From the NCBI GenBank assembly GCA_040383885.1, contig JBEICQ010000001.1, positions 1 through 64,000 on the forward strand: DNA of 64,000 bases. The letters run 5' to 3'. Shown here in pieces: positions 10,335 to 19,800 of the stretch. Source of the stretch: JBEICQ01 sp040383885. GTDB taxonomy: Bacteria; Bacteroidota; Bacteroidia; UBA4408. Below the pieces are notes generated by a model. That model made no database searches and was not told where the DNA came from. It saw nothing but the letters and a program-made list of their open reading frames with translations. Position numbers and translations under genes: made by a program. Position 1 is the first letter of the stretch. Each line of letters opens with the position of its first letter.

Positions 10335-11708
10335 TCATGAAAAGTAAGACTCCGGAAAAACAAGTCTCACCCGGGTAATTGAGTCTTTGGTTGTTTCCAA
10401 GACAAGTCTGATGCTGTGAATTTCACAAATTTTATGCACCAGACTGAGACCTATTCCGTGTCCCCTGGTGCCGGAACTTTGCCTGCCCCTGTAGAAAGGT
10501 GCAAAAATCAGTTCTTTTTCCTCCGGCATAAAGGTTACGCCTTGATTTGAAAAATTCATTGAAACAAATCCCTGGGTGGACAACTCAGCGAGTACCCGAT
10601 GATCGGAAGAAAATTTACAGGCGTTGTCAAGCAAATTGAAAATGGCTGTTTTAAGCAGTGCCTCATTGCCTTTTACGATGAGCTTGTTTTCATCCTCCGG
10701 CATGGTATCAACGGAAATACCTATTGAGTGATTAGGATACTTTTGTTTATACGCTTCAAGGGTGGTCCAAAAAAGTTCGTCAATCCTGAGTTCGGTGTAT
10801 TCGATCAAGTTGTCATTTCTGTTCAGGCGAGTAAGCTGAAGCAATTGGGAGGTGATGTTGTTTAGCTCAAGTATATCTTCATGAAGGCTCTTTAATACAT
10901 CCTTGTAATCCTCATTTGTTCGTTCCTTGATCAGTGCTACTTCAATCTGAGAGGTGATAGCAGCCAGGGGGTTCTGTAATTCATGAGAGGCTGACGCTAT
11001 AAAAATTCTTTGCAACTTGAATGATTCCTCTATGCGGTCGAGCATCATGTTAAAAGTGATAATCATTCTACCAATTTCATCGCTTGGATTTTGATTCACT
11101 ATCCTTCGGTCAATTTGCTCAGCAGTGATATTGTTTACCTGATCAATCACTTGGTTTATCGGAGCGAGCATTCTTCCTGAAAAAAGATAGCCTGCTGCAA
11201 TTACGATGGTTATCGTTCCCAGGTACAAAAAGAGAATATTGTTCCTGAGATTTTGCAGCTTGCTATATCCCCAACGATCCCATGCTGCACAAACAATGAA
11301 CAAATTTCTACCGGACTCAGGAATCAAAATTCCATACATTTCATATTTCCCTGTACTGAAAAACCCCTCTTTTTTCGTACGCATGAGATTAAAAAAAGAA
11401 GGAGAAAAACTCAGAATATTAGGATTTTTAAGTACATATATTGGATGTGCTTGCTCATCGAATATCATCAGGTGTTCATTCACAAGATTGTCTCTCTGGT
11501 TTCTTGAGAAAACCTTTAGCATTCCGGAATCTATGCGTTGGTTCAGAATGCCTATATCAGCTACTGAAAACACCTTTGCCTTTAATCTCTCTTTGTATTC
11601 ATCCTCACGGTAAATGGAGGAGGAAATATAGATTAACAGAAAAAAAATACCCACCAAAATGGTGACGATTGCAGAGAAAATAATCGCCAGTTTGGTTCTG
11701 ATTTGCAT
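10335..11708 (-). CDS. Membrane sensor histidine kinase (HAMP, HisKA, HATPase)
   Basis: 457 residues. It should autophosphorylate on a His and pass the phosphate to the response regulator encoded 2 nt upstream. Visible order: TM1 (about 7-29), a periplasmic sensor region of about 130 residues, TM2 (about 158-178), a HAMP linker (about 178-232), an H-box with Ser-His-Glu-Leu-Gln-Asn-Pro-Leu (His242), an N-box (Asn-Leu-Leu-Asp-Asn-Ala-Cys-Lys-Phe) and a G-box near the C-terminus (Gly-Thr-Arg-Gly-His-Gly-Ile-Gly-Leu). All catalytic boxes are present. The sensor region matches nothing I recognise, so the signal is unknown. It is the last gene of a long minus-strand chain that also encodes a K+ channel, so an ion- or envelope-related signal is possible but only inferred. 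Confidence 0.93.
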   Translation of the reverse strand: MQIRTKLAIIFSAIVTILVGIFFLLIYISSSIYREDEYKERLKAKVFSVADIGILNQRIDSGMLKVFSRNQRDNLVNEHLMIFDEQAHPIYVLKNPNILSFSPSFFNLMRTKKEGFFSTGKYEMYGILIPESGRNLFIVCAAWDRWGYSKLQNLRNNILFLYLGTITIVIAAGYLFSGRMLAPINQVIDQVNNITAEQIDRRIVNQNPSDEIGRMIITFNMMLDRIEESFKLQRIFIASASHELQNPLAAITSQIEVALIKERTNEDYKDVLKSLHEDILELNNITSQLLQLTRLNRNDNLIEYTELRIDELFWTTLEAYKQKYPNHSIGISVDTMPEDENKLIVKGNEALLKTAIFNLLDNACKFSSDHRVLAELSTQGFVSMNFSNQGVTFMPEEKELIFAPFYRGRQSSGTRGHGIGLSLVHKICEIHSIRLVLETTKDSITRVRLVFPESYFS

Positions 11709-11710
11709 TT

Positions 11711-12388
11711 TTAAATATCAGCAAGATAATATCCTTTCCCAACTTTTGTTTGAATCAGCTTTTGCTCAAAGTCCTTGTCTATCTTTTTTCTAAGATAATT
11801 AACATATACCTCTACTATATTGGTACCAGTATCAAAACTTATATTCCAAATTTTTTCAATGATTTCTTTGCGGCTAAGAATTTTGCCTTGTTTTTTAATC
11901 AACAGTTCCAGGAGGGCAAATTCCTTGGTTGTTAAATCAATTTTTTGTCCCCTGCGATAAACTTCTCTCGAAAAAAGTTCAAGCGTTAAATCGCCATAAG
12001 AAAGAAGATGTGTGTCCTCTTCTGTTCGGCGGTATTTTTTATTTGCATTATGGATTCTTGCAATGAGCTCTTTGAAATCAAAAGGTTTTACCAAGTAATC
12101 GTCTGCACCTATTTCAAATCCTTTTAATTTATCTTCAATCATTCCGAGTGCGGTGAGAAAAATGACAGGGACTTGTATGCCATTTTCACGAATGGTTTTA
12201 CAAAATTCGAAACCATTGATCTCCGGCATCAGAACATCGGAAACGATGACACTATAATTTTTGCCAAGAGCCATTTGTATTGCCGAACTTCCATCATTGC
12301 AAGTTTCTACAGAGAAGCCCGATTCTTCCAGTCCCTTGCGGAGGGTACTGAGTGTTTTGGGTTCATCTTCTACAACAAGTATTTTCAT
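11711..12388 (-). CDS. OmpR/PhoB-family response regulator
   Basis: 225 residues. The N-terminal receiver domain (about 1-118) has the acidic pair Asp8-Glu9, phosphoacceptor Asp51 in Val-Ser-Asp-Val-Leu-Met-Pro, and the Lys of Val-Lys-Pro-Phe near 103. The C-terminal winged-helix domain (about 128-225) carries the family signature Leu-Thr-Thr-Lys-Glu-Phe-Ala-Leu-Leu-Glu-Leu-Leu and ends with the usual Val-Gly-Lys-Gly-Tyr hairpin. It should be phosphorylated by the kinase encoded 2 nt downstream and then bind DNA as a dimer. It starts 10 nt after the K+ channel gene stop. Target genes cannot be read from the window. Confidence 0.95.
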   Translation of the reverse strand: MKILVVEDEPKTLSTLRKGLEESGFSVETCNDGSSAIQMALGKNYSVIVSDVLMPEINGFEFCKTIRENGIQVPVIFLTALGMIEDKLKGFEIGADDYLVKPFDFKELIARIHNANKKYRRTEEDTHLLSYGDLTLELFSREVYRRGQKIDLTTKEFALLELLIKKQGKILSRKEIIEKIWNISFDTGTNIVEVYVNYLRKKIDKDFEQKLIQTKVGKGYYLADI

Positions 12389-12398
12389 GGATGAATAA

Positions 12399-13403
12399 TT
12401 AATGATTCATGTTGCCGAGTAATTGATTCATGGCTTGCAACTGTTTTTCACTTCCCATTGCAATAAGTTTATCCCCCTGTTCAATAAGTGTGTCGAGGGG
12501 TGGATTGAGGATATATTTTCCTTTTTGATTTTTGATGGCCAACACTGTGGATCCGGTCACTCGCCTGATGTTCATTGAATCAAGGCTTCGGGATACCGGA
12601 CAAATAAATTCGCGGATGGCAAAAGAATCGCTATGCTGCACAGACATGATATCTAGCAGTTCCTTTATATCGGGACTCAATACCAGGGTGGCCATCTGAG
12701 CTCCGCCTAATTTATCTGGCATGATAATGTTGCTGGCACCTGCCGTTTTCAGTTTATTAACAGACGAGTCCATACTTGCTCTGCTGATGATTGGCAAATC
12801 CGGACGCATTTCTCTTGCAGTGAGAACAACATACACATTATCAGCATCATTCGGAAGGGTTGTTATCAATGCCCTTGCTTTGTCAATGCCTGCTTTTAAC
12901 AGGGTATCTTCCCGTGTGGCATCAGCCTCTATCATAAGTATAAGAGGGCTCTCTTCAAAATACTTGTCATGCTTTTCTTCAATGGTTACTACCTGGATTT
13001 TTTTTTCCATCAAAACACTTGCGGCTTCCCGGCCATTGCGCCCATAGCCGCAAATAATAACATGATTTTGTATTTGTTCAAGCTTCTGATTCATGCGGTA
13101 AATCCGGTAATACTGAATAAAATCACCATCAAGTAAAAAACGGGATACCAAGGTAATAAAATATGTGATTACCGAGAGGCTCAGGAGGATGAGAGAAATG
13201 GTGAAAATTTTGCCCTCATCCGAAAGGGGTTTTACTTCTGAAAATCCCACCGTGCCCACAGTTATTACGGTCATATACAAGGCATCCAACAATTTGTAAT
13301 GCTCCAGAAATACATAACCTACAACCCCATAAATGAAGATGGCAACCACCAGCAGAAATCCATATCTAACGGGTTTGAATGGATTGAGTGTTACAATTCT
13401 CAT
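12399..13403 (-). CDS. Two-TM potassium channel with RCK/TrkA-N gating domain
   Basis: 334 residues. Two membrane segments (about 12-32 and 68-90) flank a pore loop (about 38-58). The cytoplasmic RCK domain follows, with a Rossmann motif Gly-Tyr-Gly-Arg-Asn-Gly-Arg (about 118-124), Glu/Asp residues that bind the nucleotide ribose, and a C-terminal TrkA-C lobe (about 245-334). The fold is that of MthK-like channels, which tetramerise and are gated by ligand binding to the RCK ring. The selectivity filter reads Thr-Val-Gly-Phe-Ser rather than the canonical Thr-Val-Gly-Tyr-Gly; Phe for Tyr is common but Ser in the last place is unusual, so strict K+ selectivity is not certain. The gene sits 10 nt upstream of the response regulator gene and is probably co-transcribed with the two-component pair. 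Confidence 0.9.
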   Translation of the reverse strand: MRIVTLNPFKPVRYGFLLVVAIFIYGVVGYVFLEHYKLLDALYMTVITVGTVGFSEVKPLSDEGKIFTISLILLSLSVITYFITLVSRFLLDGDFIQYYRIYRMNQKLEQIQNHVIICGYGRNGREAASVLMEKKIQVVTIEEKHDKYFEESPLILMIEADATREDTLLKAGIDKARALITTLPNDADNVYVVLTAREMRPDLPIISRASMDSSVNKLKTAGASNIIMPDKLGGAQMATLVLSPDIKELLDIMSVQHSDSFAIREFICPVSRSLDSMNIRRVTGSTVLAIKNQKGKYILNPPLDTLIEQGDKLIAMGSEKQLQAMNQLLGNMNH

Positions 13404-13441
13404 GGTGAATGGGCAAGTTAACTAAAATATCAAAATATGAC

Positions 13442-14041
13442 CTAAGAGGTTTTTTTGAGACATACCGGAATATACCATTTCCCTTCGTACAGTTTCCTGT
13501 CAATTAAATTTCCCTTACAGTCCAGGTATTGTCCCTTTTTGTTTAGATGAAGCATGAAGGCCTTCCCTGATATAATCGCCTCCAGAGAGTGAAGCACAAG
13601 ACTGTCGGGAGAGCTTGTTCTGCCAATTTCTATTCCCAATCGATTATTAAGCCTGTCCATAACACATTGCATGGAATCGGGTCTTGAACCATGTTCGTTT
13701 TTACCACGAAGAAAAAAGAGTTGATTGTCCTTCTCATGTGCTTCAAGCAAGCGAGAAGCTTTTTTAGAACCAATGGTTGCAGTCAGTTTTGCACTCCAGT
13801 AGAGGTGTCGGAATGCATCATACAGACCTCCTGTCTCAAAAGTGTCAAGAGCTTGATGGGATTTATATGCCGAGAGATCTGAAAGAACCCTTCGGGTGGT
13901 TTTCATGGCCAATGAAACCTTACACGGATGGCCAAGTGCCCAAACACGCTGGTGATAGCCTGTTTGGCGAAGTACAGAGGGAATGCTACAGGCATGCAGC
14001 AAGGGTAAAATCAGAACCGGGAACAGTCTACGCCAGGGCAT
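13442..14041 (-). CDS. Putative lipoprotein, possibly of the DUF6973 type
   Basis: 199 residues. A short basic start, hydrophobic core and a lipobox-like Leu-Leu-His-Ala-Cys (Cys18) suggest a lipoprotein. The middle has a patterned set of polar residues: Asp-Ala-Phe-Arg-His then Trp-Ser-Ala, a His-Glu pair about 30 residues later, and Met-Asp-Arg-Leu-Asn-Asn-Arg-Leu-Gly further on. I recall this pattern from the DUF6973 family, which has no known function; the assignment is from memory and tentative. The start codon overlaps the end of the pseudouridine synthase gene by 14 nt, indicating translational coupling, and the K+ channel gene begins 38 nt after its stop. Confidence 0.7.
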   Translation of the reverse strand: MPWRRLFPVLILPLLHACSIPSVLRQTGYHQRVWALGHPCKVSLAMKTTRRVLSDLSAYKSHQALDTFETGGLYDAFRHLYWSAKLTATIGSKKASRLLEAHEKDNQLFFLRGKNEHGSRPDSMQCVMDRLNNRLGIEIGRTSSPDSLVLHSLEAIISGKAFMLHLNKKGQYLDCKGNLIDRKLYEGKWYIPVCLKKTS

Positions 14042-15485
14042 ATAACTTGGAAACTTCGGCTCCGCTTAAAAAGCGCCATCTCCCTCTGGCAAGATCTTTT
14101 TTTGTGAGTCCGGCAAATACTACCCTGTCGAGTTTCAACACTTTATATCCCAGACTTTCAAAAATTCTTCTCACCACACGGTTTTTCCCTGAATGGAGTT
14201 TAATACCTACTTCTTTTTTGGTTGAGGCAAATTCCACATAATTGATTTCATCCACCTGTACCGGACCGTCCTCCAGATTAATTCCTTTTCGTATAGCATC
14301 CAAATCCATTTTGGCAAGAGGCATGCTCAATTCAACATGGTAAATTTTTTCAATGCCATACCTCGGATGGGTTAACTTTTTTGCCAGCTCTCCATCATTT
14401 GTGAATAGCAATAAACCCGTAGTGTTTCTGTCGAGCCGACCCACCGGATAAATTCTTTCCCTACAGGCATCCGCAACGAGCTCCATAACAGTTTTGCGTT
14501 TGCCGGGATCCGTCACCGTTGTGATATAATCCTTGGGTTTATTTAGCAAGAGATACACTTTCTTTTCATTGGTAATCAGATCACCTCCGCAATGAACAAT
14601 GTCATGAGGCTTGATTTTATGTCCGAGTTCGGTGATGATTTTTCCGTTTACTGTTACCACGCCTGAGATAATAAGTGTGTCAGCCTCTCGCCTTGAGCAT
14701 ACGCCTGAATTGGAGATGTATTTATTGAGTCTGATCTCTTCAGAAATTGCTTTGGCAGGGGCATCTACAGTTCTCCTGCGGGGTCGCTTAACCCTTTCAT
14801 TTCCTTGGTTTTCAATTGCCGGACGATCTGATTTGCGACCCTTGTCCCATTTTGATTCTCCTGAAAATGCCCTGGATGGGCTTGTTCTTGAACGGGAAGT
14901 AGTGCCTGTAGTTTCAGGTGAGAAGTCATCGTCGAATTTGCGCTGACGAGCCGGTCTGGCATTTGAGTCGGGCTTGTTACGATACTCGCGTTTGGGTTTA
15001 TCTGAAAAAGCAGTTTTGTTTTTTTCCGGGTCAAACCGGTCTGCGAAATCATTCCTGCGATTTGGTCTGTTACCGGAAATAGACGTGCCGGTAGCTCCGG
15101 ACGGGCGTTTTTTAAAGGCTCTTCCCTCCTCCTCTGTGCGTCGCTTAAAAGGTTTATCGAATGCCGAAGTAGTACGCGGACGAAAATCATTCCCCTCTTT
15201 TGGCGAGTCTTTTTTGTTGCCCGTGAATTTTTGTCGTGCATCAAATCTCTTGGTTCCGGCATTGCTTCGCTCGGTTCTTTCCTTGCCTCTGTAAGCAGCG
15301 GTGCCAGGTGATTTTCTTGGAAAATCACGGTCTGTAGAATCACTCCCTGTGCGGGTTGAACGCTTTTTGCCGAATGATTTTACCGGCTTTTCATCCGTTG
15401 ATTTCTTTTTGCCCTTTGATGAGCTTCCCGAAAAAAAGGGAAGTGAATGTTTTGGTTTTTTTTGATTCATGTTATTCAAATTCAT
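14028..15485 (-). CDS. RsuA/RluB-family rRNA pseudouridine synthase with long disordered N-terminus
   Basis: 485 residues. Residues about 1-240 are low-complexity, rich in Arg, Lys, Ser, Gly and Asp, with no predicted fold. An S4 RNA-binding domain follows (starting Ile-Arg-Leu-Asn-Lys-Tyr-Ile-Ser, about 252-300), then the catalytic domain with Gly-Arg-Leu-Asp-Arg-Asn-Thr-Thr-Gly-Leu-Leu, in which the Asp is the catalytic residue of the family. It should convert a uridine of 23S or 16S rRNA to pseudouridine. Bacteroidota members commonly carry such a basic extension; its role (RNA affinity or condensation) is unproven. It overlaps both neighbours by 14 nt. A second ATG at 15470 would remove the upstream overlap and cannot be excluded as the start. 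Confidence 0.93.
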   Translation of the reverse strand: MNLNNMNQKKPKHSLPFFSGSSSKGKKKSTDEKPVKSFGKKRSTRTGSDSTDRDFPRKSPGTAAYRGKERTERSNAGTKRFDARQKFTGNKKDSPKEGNDFRPRTTSAFDKPFKRRTEEEGRAFKKRPSGATGTSISGNRPNRRNDFADRFDPEKNKTAFSDKPKREYRNKPDSNARPARQRKFDDDFSPETTGTTSRSRTSPSRAFSGESKWDKGRKSDRPAIENQGNERVKRPRRRTVDAPAKAISEEIRLNKYISNSGVCSRREADTLIISGVVTVNGKIITELGHKIKPHDIVHCGGDLITNEKKVYLLLNKPKDYITTVTDPGKRKTVMELVADACRERIYPVGRLDRNTTGLLLFTNDGELAKKLTHPRYGIEKIYHVELSMPLAKMDLDAIRKGINLEDGPVQVDEINYVEFASTKKEVGIKLHSGKNRVVRRIFESLGYKVLKLDRVVFAGLTKKDLARGRWRFLSGAEVSKLYALA

Positions 15486-15849
15486 CCATGCCGTTACTTA
15501 CATCAGGATAATGCATGATCGACGGGGAAGAGGTGTCAAAGGTAATGCTCACCACATCAAATCGGATGTCTCCGTTAAAATCAAGTGCTGCGGCAAAATT
15601 CTCGAGGGCCTCAGAAAGCAACTGCCATTTGCGTGAGGTGATAAACTCAGCGGGTTCTCCATGTATTGAATTGCTGCGGGTTTTTACCTCTATTCCCACC
15701 AAAAAACCTTCAAATAAGGCGATGATATCTACTTCTGCCTTACCAAATCGGTAATTGGTAGCCACTATTTCAAACCCTTTCTGCCTCAGATGATCGGCGG
15801 CAAGATGCTCTCCGGTGATTCCGGTATGAATGTGTGAATGGCTTTTCAT
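15472..15849 (-). CDS. YraN family (UPF0102) endonuclease-like protein
   Basis: 125 residues from the ATG at 15849, which overlaps the stop of the upstream radical SAM gene in an ATGA arrangement. A longer in-frame start at 15876 would lie inside that gene and does not match the family start. The protein shows the YraN layout: Gly-Glu-x-x-Ala near the start, Asn-Tyr-Arg-Phe-Gly-Lys-Ala-Glu-Val-Asp-Ile-Ile, then Glu-Val-Lys-Thr-Arg, i.e. the Asp / Glu-x-Lys residues of a PD-(D/E)xK nuclease fold. The cellular role of the family is not settled. The downstream pseudouridine synthase gene overlaps its end by 14 nt. Confidence 0.92.
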   Translation of the reverse strand: MKSHSHIHTGITGEHLAADHLRQKGFEIVATNYRFGKAEVDIIALFEGFLVGIEVKTRSNSIHGEPAEFITSRKWQLLSEALENFAAALDFNGDIRFDVVSITFDTSSPSIMHYPDVSNGMDEFE

Positions 15850-16868
15850 GTAAAGATTCGCGTTCCTTCTGAGCAATTTTTACAAATATCAAGCTCTGCC
15901 CTGCTCCTGAAAATTTTTTTTCGAAACTCCATATAAGGTTCAGAGAACCATATACTCCGAAAATCTGAGCGATTGATATTGCCAAACCGGTAACTTGCAT
16001 CCTTGTCAAAACAGCAGGGTACTGCAAATCCATCCCAAGTGATTACAGGAGATTGCCACATTCTCCAACAGTGGTTATATAATTTATTTTTGATACGAAA
16101 CTTTCCACTCTCCGTTTGGCTGTATCGTGTAAATGCAGGGTTTTGGGGGATAAGCGCATTCCCCTCCTGGAAATCATACACCTGAGCTGTTTTAAATCTT
16201 ATTTCATCCACACCAATGCTGTTTGCAAATGCTTTGGCTTGATTTACTTCATGTTCGTTATGACTGGTAAGCAAAAACTGAAAAATAAGATATGGCGTTT
16301 TGCTGCGCATCTCTTTTTTCCACTTAACCAGCAATCGGGTTCCGCGAATCACTTTATCAAGCTCTCCTCCTATTCTGTAGCTACTGTAAGATTCCTGAGT
16401 CAGTCCGTCCAGAGAGATGATTAATCTGTCGAGACCGGAGAGGATGGTTTGCCTGGCGATATTGTCATCAATAAAATGTGCGTTGGTTGAAGTAGCAGTA
16501 TATAGACCTGCCTGCTTTGCCATGGCCACCATTTTTAGAAAGTCTTTATGAATATAGGGTTCACCCTGGAAGTACAAATTGGCATACAAGGCTGTTTTCC
16601 CAATATCCTTCAATGCTTTTTCAATTGTTGCAGACTTGATATTTCCGGTATCGCGGGTAAAACTTCTTAATCCACTTGGGCATTGCGGACAGCGCAAGTT
16701 GCATGCAGTGGTTGGCTCCAAAGCGATACTTATTGGCATTCCCCACACAATTGGTTTACGCATTATTCGCGACAGGTAATAGGAAACAATCACAAAAAGT
16801 GCATTCTTAAACCGTGCAGGCGTAAACTTACTAAGTAGGTTTATTGAATCGAGGATTTTCCTCATCAT
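15846..16868 (-). CDS. Radical SAM protein with SPASM-like C-terminus
   Basis: 340 residues. The [4Fe-4S] cluster motif Cys-x3-Cys-x2-Cys is at Cys56, Cys60 and Cys63, preceded by Glu-Pro-Thr-Thr-Ala. The central barrel has Phe-Gln-Gly-Glu-Pro-Tyr, a variant of the SAM-binding Gly-Glu-Pro motif. The C-terminal 90 residues hold clustered Cys residues (one Cys near 265, Val-Pro-Cys-Cys-Phe-Asp, and Cys-x2-Cys close to the end) typical of a SPASM auxiliary cluster domain. Such enzymes often modify peptides or cofactors. No precursor peptide gene is visible nearby, so the substrate is unknown. It overlaps the end of the phosphatase gene by 4 nt and the start of yraN by 4 nt. Confidence 0.9.
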   Translation of the reverse strand: MMRKILDSINLLSKFTPARFKNALFVIVSYYLSRIMRKPIVWGMPISIALEPTTACNLRCPQCPSGLRSFTRDTGNIKSATIEKALKDIGKTALYANLYFQGEPYIHKDFLKMVAMAKQAGLYTATSTNAHFIDDNIARQTILSGLDRLIISLDGLTQESYSSYRIGGELDKVIRGTRLLVKWKKEMRSKTPYLIFQFLLTSHNEHEVNQAKAFANSIGVDEIRFKTAQVYDFQEGNALIPQNPAFTRYSQTESGKFRIKNKLYNHCWRMWQSPVITWDGFAVPCCFDKDASYRFGNINRSDFRSIWFSEPYMEFRKKIFRSRAELDICKNCSEGTRIFT

Positions 16869-19800
16869 ACCTTAATGCCTATGACCAAAACATCATCAAT
16901 CTGTTCAAGCTTGCCCTGCCATCTTTCGAGAATTTCTTCGAGCTTTTGTAATTGCCTGTTCATGGGTTCAGACTGAAGTCCAAGCAAAACATTTTTAAGC
17001 TGGTTGTATTTGAATTTTTTTCCTTCGCTACCTCCAAACTGATCGGCATACCCATCAGAAAAAATATACAACGAATCTCCGGGAATGAGTTCAAATGTAT
17101 GCAGCGTAAACGGAGGCAAATCCTTGGTAAGAAAAACCCCAACCGGGAACTTGTTCCCTTTGATTTCATATAGCTTACATCCGTTTGCGCTAAGCACGGG
17201 CATATGGCCGGCCAGGGGCTCAGCATTGGCAGCGCGAATGATATACAGGGGATTGTTTGCACCTGCAAAATCAAGGGTGTATGTTGAGGGATTCCAACGA
17301 AGCAAGGCAATGTCCATCCCATCTTTTGAATCGCTTCCTGCCTCGTTTTGTTTCAGGTCTCTGATGATGTTGTCTCTCAGCTGGGTGAGCACTGCATCAG
17401 GCCTCGTGATGTCTTTTTCGTTTACAATCTCGTTCAGGTTCTCATTACCAAGTAAACTCATAAATGCTCCCGGCACTCCATGACCCGTGCAGTCAACAGC
17501 TGCAATCATGCGGTAATCGTCTCTTTGGGTAGCCCAGTAAAAATCTCCGCTTACTATATCTTTTGGCTTAAAAAAGATAAAACTTTGTTGAAAGGCACGC
17601 TGAATAAATTCCCTGCTTGGCATGATGGCATCCTGTATCCGGCGGGCATAAAAAATGCTGTCTGTAATCTCCTTGTTTTTATTTTCAATCTGGGATTTCT
17701 GTTTTCTCAACTCACTCGTTTGGTTGTGAATAATTCTATTGAGATTTTTGGTGTACAGTATGACTATCTGAACCACTAAGAACAGACCAAAAATTGAGTA
17801 AAGTAAATAGGCCCACCAGGTTCTGTACCATGGCGGCTTAATGGAGAAACGGAAGGTTTGGTTTATACTGAAATTGTGATAAATGTTCTTGCACTGTACT
17901 TTAAAAGTATAGGTGCCTTCACTGAGATTGGTGTAAATGGCTTCCTTTCGGTTTGAGAATTCAGTCCAGCCTTTGTCATTTCCTTCAAGGATGTAACGGT
18001 ATTGATTGTAATCCTCCCTGATGAAATAATTTGAACCCAACTTGAAGATGAGGTTATTGTTTTCGTAGGGAAGTTCGGGATAAGCTGTGGAGGGCTGACT
18101 AACAACCGGCGTTCTTACAGTTTCGGTAAGGAAAGGATGTTGCACTTCCACGAAAAAATTACCGCTGAAAATTTCTCTTCCATTACTTACTATCCGTCTG
18201 ATGAGACTTGAAAAGTTTTTCCGGACCTGAACATTTCCTTGTTTGTTGTTGTACACCACCGCACCAAAATTTCCTACAATCCAAAGATCTCCTGCCTTGC
18301 TGCAATAAAACTGTTTAACCTCAAATTCTGATGGAAAGATTCGAAAAGGATAAGACCTAAAACCCGAGAGCTTACCGTTAGCATACTCAAAAAAACCATG
18401 CTCCGGATATTCCTTTAAGCGGCCATTCACTTGGGTATGTTTGATGGCTTCTACCCAATATCTGTTGCCTATGTATTCGCAGGATATGATTTGTCTCTTG
18501 TTTGCTGTTGAAAATTCCTTGCCAAAAAAATTGCTGATTCTTGTGTATGCCTTGCCTCGCTTATCAACACCTGCGATGAGCGTATGGTAATCAGCGAAAA
18601 CAAATACCTGTCCTTTGCCTCTCGAGAGCGTGATTTCTGATTCAGTTTCAGGTACAGGAAATTTTACGGTTTGCACCCTGTACTTCACAAATCTGAAACC
18701 AAGCGTGTTTTTAAGCAAGGGAGTAATACAGTAAAGTGCATTCTTAGAACACCAGAGATTCCCGTCTACATCTTCGTTTAATTGTCTGATTTCATCTTCC
18801 AACCCATCTACATATCCTCTTTTTATCCAGCTTCCGGAAACATATTCCATCACAGCCACTCCGGAACCAAGGCCCAGATAAACGATTCCGGGATATTTTT
18901 TTGAAGGTAAAATATTATACACCGCATCGTCTTCATCAAAAATTTTCACTGCATTTTGATCATTGATGGTGTAAAGTCCTTCTTTGTTTCCAAGGAGCAG
19001 GTGATTGCTTCCATCGGAGGATTCAAATACCGCAATCTTCCAGCATTCCGGCCCAACAGATGGCAAGGAATTCAGCTGGGGCTCACCCGGATTTTTATAA
19101 AAAAGACCAAGCGTGGTGGCAAAGTATAGCTTGTTTCTAAATTCAGTAACAGATTCTACTTTCCCTTTCAGGCCGTTGGTTTCATTGAAATACCTGAAAG
19201 GACTGTTTAATTCAATGGAAGTGATTCCATTTTCCAGGGCCAACCAAAGCAGATGATCCTCGTCCTCAAAAAGAAAATGGATTTTTTCGTTCTGGATTCC
19301 GCTTTTGGTATCAATGATTTCGAAGTGAGTGATGTCCTGGTCCACTATCATCAACCCTCCCAATAGCGTTCCAACAGCAATTTTACCATTCGATAGGCGA
19401 ATGGCCTTGAATACTTTGTGTCGAATAAGCAAGGTTGAAATATCATTTTTAACTTTTTCAATTTTAATTTCTCTTCCCAGGCCCTCTTTATCTATGCTTC
19501 TGCTTCCTGCCGGCAAGGTAAATTTCAATAATCCCAAATCCTGGCTGCCACCGTAGAGCGTATTTGGTCCATCAGAAAGTAAAAAATCGAGTCTGCTATC
19601 CTGCAGCAAATCGCTCCCTTTGATGGGAATCAGAGCCTCATTGCCCACCTCAACAAGTCCGATTCCTTTTTGCCGTATGTAGATATGGTTCCCGAACTGA
19701 AAAGCTGTGTGGAATTCTCCCTCTGATTGCCAAACCCTGAACTTCCCATTGCGTAGCCTGAGCACTTTTGTTTTTGAGATGAAGTACACTGCATCGGATG

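Noticed and set aside
13777..14241. 154-codon plus-strand frame across the lipoprotein/pseudouridine synthase junction
   Set aside because: Antisense to two supported genes and without family pattern.
14765..15343. 192-codon frame overlapping the pseudouridine synthase gene on the same strand
   Set aside because: It is the shifted reading of the low-complexity extension, so its length is a composition effect.
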